The notes: generated by a model from the letters alone, not told the origin. Shown: positions 17,019 to 28,027, counted from the stretch's first letter. The stretch: DNA of 64,000 nt from an uncultured Lachnospiraceae bacterium (GCA_934320895.1 CAKRFY010000014.1:1-64000); one strand, 5' to 3'. Numbers and translations: made by a program.

Positions 17019-19382
17019 TTATTCCTCTAACACAAGTTTCCACACTTCCGGCGCCTCTGTTACAAATCTTATATCAATATTTTCAGTAACTTCGCTGTCA
17101 AACTCCTCAACATCTTTTCTGTTCTTTTCCGGCACAAGTACAAGCCTTACACCGACAGCTTTTGCTGCGAGGATTTTTTCCTTAAGGCCACCTATCGGAA
17201 GAATTCTTCCACGCAGTGTAATCTCACCGGTCATAGCTGCATCCGATCTTACCTTTTTATTGGTACATGCAGAGTACATTGCCGTAGCCATAGTTATACC
17301 GGCTGAAGGTCCATCCTTTGGTACTGCCCCCTCCGGAACATGAAGATGTATATCATGTTTTTCAAAGAAATCCGGTTCAACAATATCCGTAAGCTGTGAC
17401 TTAACATATGATAATGCTATTCTTGCAGACTCCTGCATAACATCACCAAGTTTTCCAGTAAGCTGTAATGCCCCCTTTCCTTTCATAACATTTACTTCTA
17501 TCTCTAAAGTATCACCCCCAACAGAAGTCCATGCAAGACCCCTCACTATACCAACCTGCGGTTTGTCTGAAACCGTATCAAGCATATATTTATAATTTCC
17601 CAGGAATTTTTTAATATTCCTGTTTGAAATCCTTACTTTTGCCATATGATCTTTTGCTACTTCAACTGCTGCCTTCCTGCATAAAGTTCCAATCTGTCTT
17701 TCAAGACCCCTGACTCCGGCTTCTCTTGTATAATTCTGTATAACTGTATGAATGGCTTTGTCCGATATATTAAACTGTTCTTTTGTCAATCCATTGGCAT
17801 TTATCTGCTTTTGTACAAGATAATTTTTTGCTATATGGAATTTTTCATTTTCCGTATACCCTGACAGCTGTATTATCTCCATTCGGTCAAGAAGTGGTCT
17901 TGGTATAGTGTCAAGCGAATTTGCAGTACATATAAACATCGCCTGTGACAGATCTACCGGCAGTTCAACATAATGATCTGAAAAGTTTTTATTCTGCTCA
18001 GGGTCAAGAACTTCAAGAAGCGCCGATGATGGATCACCTTTATAGTCGGCACCCATTTTATCTATCTCATCAAACAGGATAAGTGGATTTTTCACCTTTG
18101 CATTTCTAAGTCCCGCAATAATACGCCCTGGCATAGCTCCCACATAAGTCCTTCTATGTCCACGTATCTCTGCTTCATCTCTGACACCTCCGAGACATAT
18201 CCTTATGTATTTCCTGTTCATTGCTCTTGCAATCGACTTTGCAATAGATGTCTTTCCTGTTCCCGGTGGGCCCACAAGACATATGATAGGACTATATCCA
18301 TCCTTTTTTATTGCCCTGACAGCAAGACATTCAACAACTTTCTCTTTTACATCTTTTAACCCATAATGATCTTCATTTAACACATTTTCAGCATTTTGGA
18401 TATCTGTATTATCATCACTTGCCTTTTTCCACGGAATCGTGAGAAGTGTCTCAATGTAGCCTCTGATAACTGAATTTTCTGAAGAATTAGAATTTGTCAG
18501 TTTAAATCTCTTTATTTCCTCTGCTATTTTCTTTTTAACTTTCTTAGGAGCTTTAAGTTTCTCAAGCTGCTCAGTATATCTGTCTGCATCCGTCTCTGAA
18601 TCATCATCGCCAAGTTCTTTGTGAATAGCCTTTATCTGCTCATGGAGATAATATTCTTTCTGGTTCTGCTCCACCTGTGATTTGACTCTCCTTGCAACAT
18701 CATCCTGGATACGGAGTATGCCTATCTCCCTGCTTAAAATAACAGAAATATCCTCATGTCTCTGATATATATCCTGTTCATTAAGGATTTTTTGTTTAAA
18801 CTGATAGTTCACCGGTATGCTTGTGGCTATCTGATTGATAAGACTATTCAGATCTGTGCAGTCCATGATCTCTTCGACAACATTCTGATTTATCTTTCCA
18901 CGCTCATTCACATAAACAGAAAATAAATCCTTTAATCCTCTTATAAGTGCGATTGTCTCGATGTCATAGCTTATCTGCCTTGTCTCTCCCAGTTCTTCAA
19001 GATCTGCTTTATAATATCCGTCATCAAACTCAAGATTTTCAAGTTTCATTCTCTTTTGTCCGACTATTATAACTCTTACAACATTTCCCGGCATACTTAC
19101 AAGCTGTTTAACCTGTGCAAGTGTTCCCACTTCGAAAATGTCTTCTTTCTTTGGATGCTCTACTTTCGGGTCTTTTTGTGCAACAGCAAAAATATACTGC
19201 TTTGCATGCATCGCCTCATTTACCGCCTTTACAGTAGCTTCTCTGCCGACCTCAAAATATACAGTAGTCCCAGGAAATACTACAACATCCCTCAGTGTAA
19301 CAACAGGTACACCAGTATAAATTTCTATATTTCCCGCATTGTTATCTGAATAGTTTTCATTGTTATCTATATTTTGTTCCAC
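17019..19382 (-). CDS. lon: ATP-dependent protease Lon
   Basis: 787 residues. N-terminal substrate-binding domain (about 20-210), a coiled-coil stretch (about 210-310), the AAA+ module with Walker A GPPGTGKTSIAK and Walker B PLILFDEIDKMG, and the C-terminal protease with the catalytic serine in PKDGPSAGITMA and lysine in GGLKEKILAAKAVG. Lon degrades misfolded and regulatory proteins. The open frame extends to a TTG at 19403, but GGAGG followed by AATTAAA points to the GTG at 19382 (protein VEQNIDNNEN). It follows clpX, from which a terminator separates it, so it probably has its own promoter; no CIRCE or CtsR box was found. Confidence 0.96.
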   Translation of the reverse strand: MEQNIDNNENYSDNNAGNIEIYTGVPVVTLRDVVVFPGTTVYFEVGREATVKAVNEAMHAKQYIFAVAQKDPKVEHPKKEDIFEVGTLAQVKQLVSMPGNVVRVIIVGQKRMKLENLEFDDGYYKADLEELGETRQISYDIETIALIRGLKDLFSVYVNERGKINQNVVEEIMDCTDLNSLINQIATSIPVNYQFKQKILNEQDIYQRHEDISVILSREIGILRIQDDVARRVKSQVEQNQKEYYLHEQIKAIHKELGDDDSETDADRYTEQLEKLKAPKKVKKKIAEEIKRFKLTNSNSSENSVIRGYIETLLTIPWKKASDDNTDIQNAENVLNEDHYGLKDVKEKVVECLAVRAIKKDGYSPIICLVGPPGTGKTSIAKSIARAMNRKYIRICLGGVRDEAEIRGHRRTYVGAMPGRIIAGLRNAKVKNPLILFDEIDKMGADYKGDPSSALLEVLDPEQNKNFSDHYVELPVDLSQAMFICTANSLDTIPRPLLDRMEIIQLSGYTENEKFHIAKNYLVQKQINANGLTKEQFNISDKAIHTVIQNYTREAGVRGLERQIGTLCRKAAVEVAKDHMAKVRISNRNIKKFLGNYKYMLDTVSDKPQVGIVRGLAWTSVGGDTLEIEVNVMKGKGALQLTGKLGDVMQESARIALSYVKSQLTDIVEPDFFEKHDIHLHVPEGAVPKDGPSAGITMATAMYSACTNKKVRSDAAMTGEITLRGRILPIGGLKEKILAAKAVGVRLVLVPEKNRKDVEEFDSEVTENIDIRFVTEAPEVWKLVLEE

Positions 19383-19472
19383 TTTAATTCCTCCAAATTT
19401 CAAGTTTCGCTAAGCCGCTCCCACTTTTAATGCAGATTGTGAGCGCACTCATATGATATTATATAATATAAA

Positions 19473-19497
19473 AGAGGGATTAACAAGTAATCCCTCT
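19473..19497 (-). terminator. Terminator of clpX
   Basis: AGAGGGATTA / TAATCCCTCT, a perfect 10-bp stem with a 5-base loop, followed on the minus strand by TTTATATTATATAAT; it lies 26 bases after the clpX stop. Confidence 0.75.
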
Positions 19498-19523
19498 GAT
19501 TTTAGTTTTATAATGTAAATATC

Positions 19524-20807
19524 CTATGCACTCTGACCATCCTGTTTTGAAGAAATCTGCTTTATCTCATCATCTTCCATGATAAGTTTTGGTGATTCTC
19601 CATCTAAAACAGCTTCTTTTGTTATAACACACTCTTTTACATCATCTTCCGATGGTATTTCATACATTACATCAGTCATAACATCTTCCATTATAGCACG
19701 AAGTCCTCTTGCTCCAGTCTTTCTCTCAAAAGACAGCTTAGCAACAGCTTTGATCGCATCAGCATCAAAACTAAGTTTTACCCCGTCGAGTTCAAGAAGT
19801 CTCTTATACTGCTTTGTAATAGCATTCTTTGGCTCAACAAGTATCTTTTCAAGAGCTTCTTCCTCAAGAAGATCAAGTGCAACATTTATCGGAAGACGAC
19901 CAATAAGTTCAGGAATAATTCCAAACTTCACAAAATCTTCCGGAAGAACCTGTCTGAAAAGATCTCCGATATTGTCATCTTTTTCATTTGCTATCTCTGC
20001 GTTAAATCCAATAGATTTCTGTCCTATTCTCGTTCCGATAATCTTCTCAAGACCATCAAATGCACCACCGCATATAAACAGTATATTAGTTGTATCAAGC
20101 TGATAAAATTCCTGATGAGGATGCTTTCTTCCTCCCTGAGGCGGAACACTCGCAACTGTTCCCTCCAGAATCTTTAAGAGTGCCTGCTGAACGCCCTCGC
20201 CTGATACATCTCTTGTAATAGAAACATTTTCACCTTTTCTTGTTATCTTATCTATCTCATCTATATAAATAATTCCATGTTCTGCACGTTCAAGATCATA
20301 ATCCGCTGCCTGAATTATCTTAAGGAGTATGTTCTCAACATCCTCTCCAACATAACCTGCCTCTGTGAGCGCCGTTGCATCCGCAATAGCAAATGGAACA
20401 TTAAGTATCTTTGCAAGTGTCTGAGCCAGAAATGTCTTTCCAGAACCAGTAGGTCCAACCATCATAATGTTGCTCTTCTGTAACTCAACATCCATGTTTT
20501 TTCCTGAAAGCACTCTTTTATAGTGATTATACACTGCAACCGACAATACTTTCTTAGCATCGTCCTGTCCTACGACATATTCATCAAGAAAACTTTTAAT
20601 TTCCTTTGGTTTAAGTAAATTAATATCACTATCGTCGAAATATTCTTCGTTCTCCATTCCAAGCTCTTCGTCAAGAATCTCTGAGCAAAGTTCTATACAC
20701 TGATCGCATATATATACATTTGGTCCTGCTATAAGTTTACGAACCTGCTGCTGAGTTTTTCCGCAAAAAGAACACTTTAATTTTGCGTCATCTTTTTTGT
20801 TTGCCAT
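19524..20807 (-). CDS. clpX: ATP-dependent Clp protease ATP-binding subunit ClpX
   Basis: 427 residues. The N-terminal zinc-binding domain has Cys12, Cys15, Cys34 and Cys37; the AAA+ core has Walker [13 protein letters not shown], Walker [11 protein letters not shown] and the substrate-pore loop GYVGEDVE. The [10 protein letters not shown] region carries an IGF-like loop (RIGQKSIGF) for docking to ClpP. ClpX unfolds tagged proteins and feeds them to ClpP. It sits 24 bases after clpP, with a GGGGAGG ribosome site, and the two are surely one operon with tig upstream. Confidence 0.97.
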   Translation of the reverse strand: MANKKDDAKLKCSFCGKTQQQVRKLIAGPNVYICDQCIELCSEILDEELGMENEEYFDDSDINLLKPKEIKSFLDEYVVGQDDAKKVLSVAVYNHYKRVLSGKNMDVELQKSNIMMVGPTGSGKTFLAQTLAKILNVPFAIADATALTEAGYVGEDVENILLKIIQAADYDLERAEHGIIYIDEIDKITRKGENVSITRDVSGEGVQQALLKILEGTVASVPPQGGRKHPHQEFYQLDTTNILFICGGAFDGLEKIIGTRIGQKSIGFNAEIANEKDDNIGDLFRQVLPEDFVKFGIIPELIGRLPINVALDLLEEEALEKILVEPKNAITKQYKRLLELDGVKLSFDADAIKAVAKLSFERKTGARGLRAIMEDVMTDVMYEIPSEDDVKECVITKEAVLDGESPKLIMEDDEIKQISSKQDGQSA

Positions 20808-20831
20808 TTCGACCTCCCCTGAACATTAATT

Positions 20832-21419
20832 TTATTTTCTATTTGTTACTATCTCGTCAATAAGACCATACTCTTTAGCTTCTAAAGCTGTCATATAATT
20901 ATCTCTTTCTGTGTCTGCTGCAATAACATCAAGAGGTTTTCCTGTATTTTCTGCAAGTATCTGGTTTAATCTCTCTCTTGTCTTAAGAATCTGTTCTGCT
21001 ACGATCCTTATCTCCGTTTCCTGTCCTTTTGCTCCGCCTGATGGCTGGTGTATCATAATCTCTGAGTTTGGAAGTGCAAATCTCTTTCCTTTTGCTCCAC
21101 CGGCAAGAAGAAAAGCACCCATACTTGCTGCAAGTCCCATACATATAGTTGAGACATCACACTTTACATAATTCATTGTATCATAAATGGCAAAGCCAGC
21201 ACTTACCGAACCTCCTGGACTGTTTATATAAAGATGTATGTCCTTTGTCGAATCCTGTGATTCAAGGAAAAGAAGCTGTGATACAACAAGACTCGCGATA
21301 TCATCATTTACTTCATTTGAAAGGAAGATGATCCTTTCCTGTAATAATCTTGAATAGATATCGTATGAGCGCTCTCCTCCACTTGTTTTTTCAATAACAT
21401 AAGGTATACTGTAACTCAT
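20832..21419 (-). CDS. clpP: ATP-dependent Clp protease proteolytic subunit ClpP
   Basis: 195 residues. Serine protease of the Clp complex; the catalytic serine is Ser99 in GLAASMGAF, the histidine His124 in MIHQPSGG, and the aspartate lies in the later [10 protein letters not shown] region. Length matches the family. The frame opens at 21446, but GGGGGAAC located seven to ten bases before the ATG at 21419 sets the start [11 protein letters not shown]. Order tig-clpP-clpX-lon is the usual Firmicute arrangement. Confidence 0.97.
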   Translation of the reverse strand: MSYSIPYVIEKTSGGERSYDIYSRLLQERIIFLSNEVNDDIASLVVSQLLFLESQDSTKDIHLYINSPGGSVSAGFAIYDTMNYVKCDVSTICMGLAASMGAFLLAGGAKGKRFALPNSEIMIHQPSGGAKGQETEIRIVAEQILKTRERLNQILAENTGKPLDVIAADTERDNYMTALEAKEYGLIDEIVTNRK

Positions 21420-21583
21420 TCTTTGTTCCCCCTTTATATAGTGCAAAACGCCAACCGTTCAGTCAGATGTATGTCATAAACTCCCACATATAAATCTGAG
21501 AGAGTCTATGACATAGCGTGCTATGTTATCACAATAAACACACTTGATAATCTGTCTTAAAATCGGCTGACGTAAGCTAAAAA

Positions 21584-22870
21584 TTATTTTTCAACTGCTG
21601 CAGATGTAACCATCTCAACTGCTTTCTGTACTGCAAGGTCAAGACTGATCTGCTTTTTCTCTTCTTCGCCAATAACTTCTTTTAATTTATCAACTTCCAT
21701 TTGATACATTGAAGCCATGTTTTCAATCTCTTTATTAAGTTCATCTTCTGATGTCTCAATATTCTCAGCAGCTACTACTGCCTCAAGAACGAGACGGCTC
21801 TGGATACGCTTAAGTGCCTGTGGCTTAAGCTCCTCAATCATCTTCTGAGGTGTAAGACCTGTAAACTGCATATACTGATCAATTGAAAGTCCCTGTGAAG
21901 AAAGTCTCTGTGCAAACTCCTGTGTCATCTGACGTGTCTGTGCATCTACCATCTGCTCAGGAATATCCATCTGTGCATTCTCGATGATCTTTCCGATCAC
22001 AAATTCTTCTCTTTCTCTCTTAAGAGCTTCTTCTTTATTCTCAGTAAGTTTCTTCTTTAAATCTTCTTTGTACTCTGCCATTGTGTCAAAGTTTGAAACA
22101 TCCTGTGCAAAATCATCATCAAGTTCAGGAAGTTCTTTAACCTTGATCTCTTTAATCTTTACTTTGAACTCAGCAGGCTTGCCCTGAAGTTCCTCTGCCT
22201 GATAATTCTCAGGGAATGTAACATTAACTGTAACATCCTCACCGATGTTCTTTCCTTCAAGCTGCTCCTCAAAGTTGTCGATAAATGAATGTGATCCAAG
22301 TACTAATGTATAGTCATCAGCCTTTCCACCTTCAAACTGTTTTCCATCTACATATCCGTCAAAGTCAATCACTACTGTATCGCCATTCTGTGTAGCTCTG
22401 TCGTCGATGTCGATCATTCTGGCATTTGACTCTCTTACTTTGTTGATTTCTGCATCAACTTCCTCATCTGTAACTTCTGCTTCTTTTTTCTCTACTTCAA
22501 TTCCTTTATATTCGCCAAGTGTAACTTCTGGCTTAAGTGCAACTGTTGCTGTAAATATAAATGGTTTTCCACTTTCAATCTGTGTAACATCGATCTCAGG
22601 CTGTGCAACAATCTCAAGCTCACTTTCTTTAGCTGCATCAGCATAAGCATCAGGAATAAGCTCATTGGCTGCATCTTCATAAAATACTCCCTTGCCATAC
22701 ATCTTCTCGATCATAGCGCGAGGAGCTTTTCCTTTACGGAAGCCTGGCATAGAGATTTTATTTTTATTTTTCTTGTATGCCTTAACAATTGCGTTTTCAA
22801 ACTCTTCGCTTGAAACTTCAATTGTAAGTTTCGCCATATTCTTTTCTAACTTTTCTACCTGTACACTCAT
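21584..22870 (-). CDS. tig: Trigger factor
   Basis: 428 residues, ribosome-bound chaperone and peptidyl-prolyl isomerase. The N-terminal ribosome-binding domain ends with the signature MPGFRKGKAPRAMIEKMYG (the GFRKGKAP loop docks on L23), followed by an FKBP-type domain (about 155-240, NGDTVVIDFDGYVDGKQFEG) and a helical C-terminal arm (EREEFVIGKIIENAQMDIPE and so on). The ribosome site is GGAGG. It heads the tig-clpP-clpX group. Between its stop-side neighbour clpP and this gene lies a 164-base gap with an 8-bp stem, ATGTCATA/TATGACAT (about 21470-21515), of unknown role. Confidence 0.96.
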   Translation of the reverse strand: MSVQVEKLEKNMAKLTIEVSSEEFENAIVKAYKKNKNKISMPGFRKGKAPRAMIEKMYGKGVFYEDAANELIPDAYADAAKESELEIVAQPEIDVTQIESGKPFIFTATVALKPEVTLGEYKGIEVEKKEAEVTDEEVDAEINKVRESNARMIDIDDRATQNGDTVVIDFDGYVDGKQFEGGKADDYTLVLGSHSFIDNFEEQLEGKNIGEDVTVNVTFPENYQAEELQGKPAEFKVKIKEIKVKELPELDDDFAQDVSNFDTMAEYKEDLKKKLTENKEEALKREREEFVIGKIIENAQMDIPEQMVDAQTRQMTQEFAQRLSSQGLSIDQYMQFTGLTPQKMIEELKPQALKRIQSRLVLEAVVAAENIETSEDELNKEIENMASMYQMEVDKLKEVIGEEEKKQISLDLAVQKAVEMVTSAAVEK

Positions 22871-22995
22871 TTTAATATTTCCTCCTTAACATTGCCGGGA
22901 AATCTCCCGTAAATCACCATTTGTATAATATATCACGAATACCCTAATAAAAGCAAGATGTTTTTAACGACAAATTACATATTTATCAGATATCG

Positions 22996-24339
22996 TTAAT
23001 TAATTCCATGACCTTTATCATATAATACTTTTACTACTTCATCAACATACTTTTCACAAAGCTCATCTGTTTTAGCTTCTACCATAACTCTTATAACAGG
23101 TTCTGTTCCACTCTCTCTAAGAAGTATTCTTCCCTCTGTGCCGAGTTCCTTTGAAACTTTTTCCACTGCGGCTTGTACATCCTTATCTTCCCTTGCAGCC
23201 GGTTTATCAGCTACACGAACATTTTTAAGTACCTGTGGATAAACTTTTAAATCTTTTCTTAATTCAGAAAGTTTTGTCTTTTTCTCAAGCATTACTTCCA
23301 TAAGCATAAGTGATGTGAGTACACCATCACCCGTAACTGCATATTTGCTGAATATGATATGACCTGACTGCTCTCCACCAAGTGAATGACCATTCTCCAT
23401 CATATTAGCATTTACATATTTGTCTCCGACTGCTGTCTGCTCATATGAAATGCCAGCTCTTTCAAGAGCCTTGTAAAGACCAAGATTTGACATGACCGTA
23501 GTGACTACAGTATTGTTGTTTAACTCTCCCTTTTCTTTGAGATAGCATCCACAAAGATAAAGTATGGCATCACCATCAATAACCTCTCCTTTATCATCTA
23601 CTGCAAGACATCTGTCGGCATCTCCATCATATGCAAAACCTACATCAAGATTTTTCTCTTTTACAAATTTCTGAAGATTTTCGATATGTGTTGAACCACA
23701 TCCGTCATTTATATTGATACCATTTGGCTCCATGCCGATCGCATATGTCTTTGCTCCAAGTGCATCAAACACACCCTTTGCAACTGAATAAGAAGAACCA
23801 TTTGCACAGTCAAGACCAACCCTTATATTCTTGAATGATCTTGTTGCAAGCGACATGAGATATCCTATGTATCTGTGTCTGCCTATAGCGTAATCTACAG
23901 TACATCCGATATTTTCCCTTGTAGCCATAGGAATCGTATCCTCTGGACTATCTATATATGCTTCTATTTTTTCCTCTATTTCAGCCTCTAATTTGTGACC
24001 ACTTCCATTTATAACCTTAAGTCCATTGTCATAGTAAGGATTGTGACTTGCAGAAATCATGATACCACAGTCAAAATCTTCTGTTCTTACTACATAAGAA
24101 ACGCTCGGAGTAGGTGTGACATGTAAAAGATACACATCTGCTCCACTTGCTGTAAGCCCTGAAGAAAGTGCATCCTCAAACATGTAACTCGATCTTCTTG
24201 TATCTTTTCCTATAATAATGCGTGCTTTATGCTCTCTTCCATAATACCATCCCAAAAACCTTCCAACTTTATAAGCATGAACAACATTTAAATTTACATT
24301 TGCTTCTCCACGAAATCCATCTGTTCCAAAATATTTCAT
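22996..24339 (-). CDS. glmM: Phosphoglucosamine mutase
   Basis: 447 residues, alpha-D-phosphohexomutase that converts glucosamine-6-phosphate to glucosamine-1-phosphate on the way to UDP-GlcNAc. Start MKYFGTDGFRGEAN is the GlmM hallmark; the phosphoserine loop is ISASHNPYYDNGLK (Ser about 100), the metal loop is YDGDADRC, and the phosphate-binding loop is RESGTEPVIRVM. Ribosome site GGAGG. It is transcribed towards tig and is functionally related to the nearby ddl and murF as a wall-precursor enzyme. Confidence 0.96.
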   Translation of the reverse strand: MKYFGTDGFRGEANVNLNVVHAYKVGRFLGWYYGREHKARIIIGKDTRRSSYMFEDALSSGLTASGADVYLLHVTPTPSVSYVVRTEDFDCGIMISASHNPYYDNGLKVINGSGHKLEAEIEEKIEAYIDSPEDTIPMATRENIGCTVDYAIGRHRYIGYLMSLATRSFKNIRVGLDCANGSSYSVAKGVFDALGAKTYAIGMEPNGININDGCGSTHIENLQKFVKEKNLDVGFAYDGDADRCLAVDDKGEVIDGDAILYLCGCYLKEKGELNNNTVVTTVMSNLGLYKALERAGISYEQTAVGDKYVNANMMENGHSLGGEQSGHIIFSKYAVTGDGVLTSLMLMEVMLEKKTKLSELRKDLKVYPQVLKNVRVADKPAAREDKDVQAAVEKVSKELGTEGRILLRESGTEPVIRVMVEAKTDELCEKYVDEVVKVLYDKGHGIN

Positions 24340-24428
24340 CTATTTTTCCTCCGCAATTACTACATACAGATTAAATCTTATCACATAGCCTTTTGCAAAT
24401 CAATACATATAAATAATTTAACCAATTC

Positions 24429-25274
24429 TTAATATTCGTAAAAATGACATTTTTTGCTTCTGTTTGACAATGTATCAAATTCATATCCATGTTCTTTTAA
24501 TTCTGTTATTATATTTTTAAGCACAGACAGTGTCACCTTATTTGCTCCTGAGTCATGCATAAGAAGCACTGGCTCACAATATTTAGCATAATCCTTTCTT
24601 ATGTTTCTCATAACTGATTCTGCTGTAGGATTTCCTACAGAATCTTCTGCACTCACATTCCAATCAGCATATCCAAGACCCGCATCCTCAAACATCCCTA
24701 TGATATTCTTCCGGTAACTACTTATATATGAATTTGCACTTCCCCATGGAAATCTTACAAGTTTAGGTTTATATCCAAAGCCTTTTTCCAGTTCGTCGCG
24801 TACCTTCATCACATCATTATAATAAGTCTGACAATCGCAGTATATCTCATCTGCCTCATGTGTATATGTATGTATTCCTATTTCATGCCCCGTTTTGATT
24901 TCTCTGTCTATTGTTTTTTTATATTCTCCCTCTATCTGCTGCCCGATAACAAAAAAAGTCGCCTTTACCCCCTCATCATCCAGAATGTCAAGATATTTAT
25001 CCGTAAGACAGCTGGGGCCATCATCAAATGTAAGATACGCAGTTTTTTTCTCCATCTTTTCTCCTTTATCGGCAAGCACACTGACAGACTCATCCTTTTT
25101 ATCTGCATTTTCATCTCTTCTCTCGCATCCACATAATATGTCCGCCAGACATATTGTCATTGCAAACAGCATAATCTCAAAAAACATCATGAGCTTTCTG
25201 TAAATGATATCAATTACCCCCTTTTTTGTAAAAACGATACAAAAAAACAATTTTTTCATGTATATCATATGCAA
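24429..25274 (-). CDS. Polysaccharide deacetylase (NodB) lipoprotein
   Basis: Up to 281 residues. The NodB domain (about 80-270) carries motif 1 TFDDGPS, motif 2 HTYTH (the metal-binding H-x3-H), motif 3 RFPWGSAN and motif 5 LLMHDSG, so a metal-dependent deacetylase acting on peptidoglycan or another N-acetylated glycan is expected. Ahead of it is a hydrophobic stretch ending in a plausible lipobox LCGC, which implies a lipoprotein. The start is unclear: the first ATG (25274) gives an odd second hydrophobic stretch and has no ribosome site; Met29 (25190) would be a minimal signal peptide; a GGGGG tract lies about 8-11 bases before two Ile codons (ATC, ATT). Divergent from cellobiose phosphorylase. 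Confidence 0.85.
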   Translation of the reverse strand: MHMIYMKKLFFCIVFTKKGVIDIIYRKLMMFFEIMLFAMTICLADILCGCERRDENADKKDESVSVLADKGEKMEKKTAYLTFDDGPSCLTDKYLDILDDEGVKATFFVIGQQIEGEYKKTIDREIKTGHEIGIHTYTHEADEIYCDCQTYYNDVMKVRDELEKGFGYKPKLVRFPWGSANSYISSYRKNIIGMFEDAGLGYADWNVSAEDSVGNPTAESVMRNIRKDYAKYCEPVLLMHDSGANKVTLSVLKNIITELKEHGYEFDTLSNRSKKCHFYEY

Positions 25275-25351
25275 ATTATAAGGCTATATGATTATTGCTT
25301 TTAATTCTTTTTTAGAATATAATTTTTTGTAGATTATTATAAATCAAATGC

Positions 25352-25505
25352 ACTCTCGTAATCTTCTCAACGAAGAATTTTGAGATGAATTTTTGATATA
25401 CTGCTTCCATTTTTGCAGTGCGTACACGGTGTGTACGACTAGAAAATGGAAGCAGTATATCGGAAATCCAGCCGAAATGATTCGTTTTAAGAAGATACCG
25501 AGAGT
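25352..25505. repeat. Long imperfect inverted repeat upstream of cellobiose phosphorylase
   Basis: A 154-base stretch folds on itself. The core arms GATATACTGCTTCCATTTT (25395-25413) and its exact complement (25443-25461) are perfect over 19 bp; the tip holds GTACAC/GTGTAC; the outer arms (ACTCTCG...AACGAA against TTCGTT...CGAGAGT) match with several mismatches. It lies between the deacetylase gene and cellobiose phosphorylase and ends about 27 bases before the latter's ATG. It could be an operator region, a structured leader or a MITE remnant. Confidence 0.7.
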
Positions 25506-25532
25506 ACATATCAATATGAACGGAGGAAAAAT

Positions 25533-27974
25533 ATGAAATTTGGATTTTTCGATGACCCAAATAAGGAGTATGTTATTACTACTCCTAAGACACCTCTTCC
25601 ATGGATAAATTATCTTGGAAGCAGCAATTTCTTTTCACTTATTTCAAACACATGCGGAGGTTACAGCTTCTACAAAGACGCTAAACTTCTCCGCCTTACA
25701 CGTTACCGCTACAACAACATCCCTACAGATGAGGGTGGACGTTATTATTACATAAAAGACGGCGATACTGTCTGGAATCCAGGATGGCAGCCTGTAAAAA
25801 CTGACCTCGACTCATATGAGTGTCGTCATGGTATGGGTTACAGCCGTTTCACATCAAGCAAAAATGATGTTGAAGCATCACTTTTAGCTTTTGTTCCTGT
25901 AAATGACAACTGTGAAGTAAACCAGCTTAAGATTACAAACAAGTCATCTAAGCCAAAGACTATCACTCTTTTCTCTTATGTTGAGTTCTGTCTCTGGAAT
26001 GCTATGGATGATATGACAAACTTCCAGCGTAACTTAAATATCGGAGAAGTTGAGGTAGTCGGCTCTACGATCTACCATAAGACAGAATACCGTGAACGCA
26101 GAAATCATTTTGCCGTATATTCAGTAAACGCTGATGTAGATGGTTTTGATACAAGCCGTGATGAATTTTTAGGTGCATACCGTGGTGTCGCTAATCCTGC
26201 TGTCGTTGAAGAAGGAAAAGCACACAACTCTATAGCAAGCGGATGGAGTCCTATCGGTTCACATCAGATAAATATCACACTTGAACCTGATGAGACAAAG
26301 AGCTTTATCTTTGTTCTTGGATACTGTGAGAATCCTGTAGATGAAAAATTCGTTGCTCCAAATGTAATCAACAAAAAACCTGCTGATGAACTTCTTGCAA
26401 AATATCAGACTGATGAGCAGGTATATGCAGCACTTGATGAACTTAAACTCGACTGGGAAAGCCTTCTTTCTAAGTTCACTGTTAAATCAAGCGAGGAAAA
26501 ACTTGACCGTATGGTAAATATATGGAACCAGTATCAGTGTATGGTTACATTTAACATGTCTCGTTCAGCTTCTTACTATGAGTCAGGAATCGGTCGTGGA
26601 ATGGGATTTAGAGATTCTTGTCAGGATCTTTTAGGTTTCGTTCATCTTATTCCTGAGCGTGCAAGAGAGAGAATCATCGACATTGCATCTACTCAGTTTG
26701 AAGACGGAAGTGCTTACCATCAGTATCAGCCACTTACAAAGAAAGGTAACTCTGATATCGGAAGCGGTTTCAATGATGATCCTTTATGGCTTATCGCCGG
26801 AACATCTGCTTACATCCGTGAAACGGGTGACACTTCTATCCTTGAAGAAATGGTTCCTTTTGATAATGACGAAAGCAAAGCTGTTACTCTTATGGAACAT
26901 CTTAAACGCTCATTCGACTATATCGTAAATCACAAAGGCCCACATAATCTTCCACTTATCGGACGTGCCGACTGGAATGACTGCCTTAACCTCAACTGCT
27001 TCTCTGAGCATCCAGGTGAATCTTTCCAGACATTTGGCCCTAGTGAGGGACCTGTTGCTGAGTCTGTATTTATCGGTGGAATGTTCGTTAAATATGGTAA
27101 AGAATATGCAGACCTCTGTGCTTACACAGGTGATCAGGCAGAAGCTGACCGCGCTATGAAAGAAGTTGCAGCAATGAACGATGCTGTACTTGACGGCGGC
27201 TGGGATGGCGACTGGTTTGTACGTGCATATGATGCATATGGTAAAAAGATTGGTTCTAAAGAATGTGAAGAGGGACAGATATATATCGAGCCACAGGGCT
27301 TCTGTGTACTTGCAGGTATCGGTGTAGAAACAGGAGAAGCTAAGAAGGCTCTCGACTCATTAAAAGAAAAACTTGATACAAAATACGGTATCGTTTTACT
27401 TCAGCCGGCTTACACAAAATACCATGTAGAACTTGGTGAGATTTCTTCTTATCCACCTGGATACAAAGAAAATGCTGGTATATTCTGCCACAACAATCCT
27501 TGGGTTTCATGTGCCGAGACAGTTATAGGCCGTGGAAACAGAGCTTTTGAGATCTACAAAAAGACTTGCCCTGCTTATATTGAAGATATCAGTGAAATTC
27601 ACTGCACAGAGCCATATGTTTACTCACAGATGATAGCAGGAAAAGATGCACACTTCTTTGGACAGGCGAAGAATAGCTGGCTTACAGGAACTGCTGCATG
27701 GACATTTGTAAATGTTTCACAGTACATCCTCGGAGTAGTACCTACATTAAATGGTCTTAGCATTGATCCATGTATCCCTTCTGAGATGGGAACAGAGTTT
27801 ACGATGACACGTAAATACCGCGAAGGAATCTACAATATCAAAGTTGAAAATCCTTCAAAAGTTGAAAAAGGTGTTTCAAAGCTTATCGTAAACGGAAAAG
27901 AACTTACAGGTACAACTGTTGTTCCTTATGAAAAAGGACAGACCCACTATGATGTAACTGTTGTAATGGGTTAA
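25533..27974 (+). CDS. Cellobiose phosphorylase (GH94)
   Basis: 813 residues, cytoplasmic. It splits cellobiose with phosphate into glucose 1-phosphate and glucose, saving ATP compared with hydrolysis. The start [15 protein letters not shown], the helical linker and the (alpha/alpha)6 catalytic core are as in clostridial cellobiose phosphorylases; the general acid is the Asp in [14 protein letters not shown], and [13 protein letters not shown] and [18 protein letters not shown] are further family blocks. GGAGG precedes the ATG. It is the only large plus-strand gene in the central window, standing alone with its own terminator and with no transporter beside it. Related GH94 enzymes act on cellodextrin or chitobiose; the length and start favour cellobiose. 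Confidence 0.93.
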   Translation: MKFGFFDDPNKEYVITTPKTPLPWINYLGSSNFFSLISNTCGGYSFYKDAKLLRLTRYRYNNIPTDEGGRYYYIKDGDTVWNPGWQPVKTDLDSYECRHGMGYSRFTSSKNDVEASLLAFVPVNDNCEVNQLKITNKSSKPKTITLFSYVEFCLWNAMDDMTNFQRNLNIGEVEVVGSTIYHKTEYRERRNHFAVYSVNADVDGFDTSRDEFLGAYRGVANPAVVEEGKAHNSIASGWSPIGSHQINITLEPDETKSFIFVLGYCENPVDEKFVAPNVINKKPADELLAKYQTDEQVYAALDELKLDWESLLSKFTVKSSEEKLDRMVNIWNQYQCMVTFNMSRSASYYESGIGRGMGFRDSCQDLLGFVHLIPERARERIIDIASTQFEDGSAYHQYQPLTKKGNSDIGSGFNDDPLWLIAGTSAYIRETGDTSILEEMVPFDNDESKAVTLMEHLKRSFDYIVNHKGPHNLPLIGRADWNDCLNLNCFSEHPGESFQTFGPSEGPVAESVFIGGMFVKYGKEYADLCAYTGDQAEADRAMKEVAAMNDAVLDGGWDGDWFVRAYDAYGKKIGSKECEEGQIYIEPQGFCVLAGIGVETGEAKKALDSLKEKLDTKYGIVLLQPAYTKYHVELGEISSYPPGYKENAGIFCHNNPWVSCAETVIGRGNRAFEIYKKTCPAYIEDISEIHCTEPYVYSQMIAGKDAHFFGQAKNSWLTGTAAWTFVNVSQYILGVVPTLNGLSIDPCIPSEMGTEFTMTRKYREGIYNIKVENPSKVEKGVSKLIVNGKELTGTTVVPYEKGQTHYDVTVVMG

Positions 27975-28027
27975 TATTTAATCTTTTGCTAAATAAAACT
28001 AATCTCTAATTTTTATAAAATATAAAC

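Noticed and set aside
19383..21583. CIRCE or CtsR operators near clpP, clpX and lon
   Set aside because: No TTAGCACTC-N9-GAGTGCTAA or paired GGTCAAA heptamers were found; a GAGTGCGCTC palindrome upstream of lon (about 19440-19450) is not enough.
25312..25560. 82-codon minus-strand frame upstream of cellobiose phosphorylase
   Set aside because: It lies almost entirely in the long inverted repeat and runs antisense into the start of a real gene.
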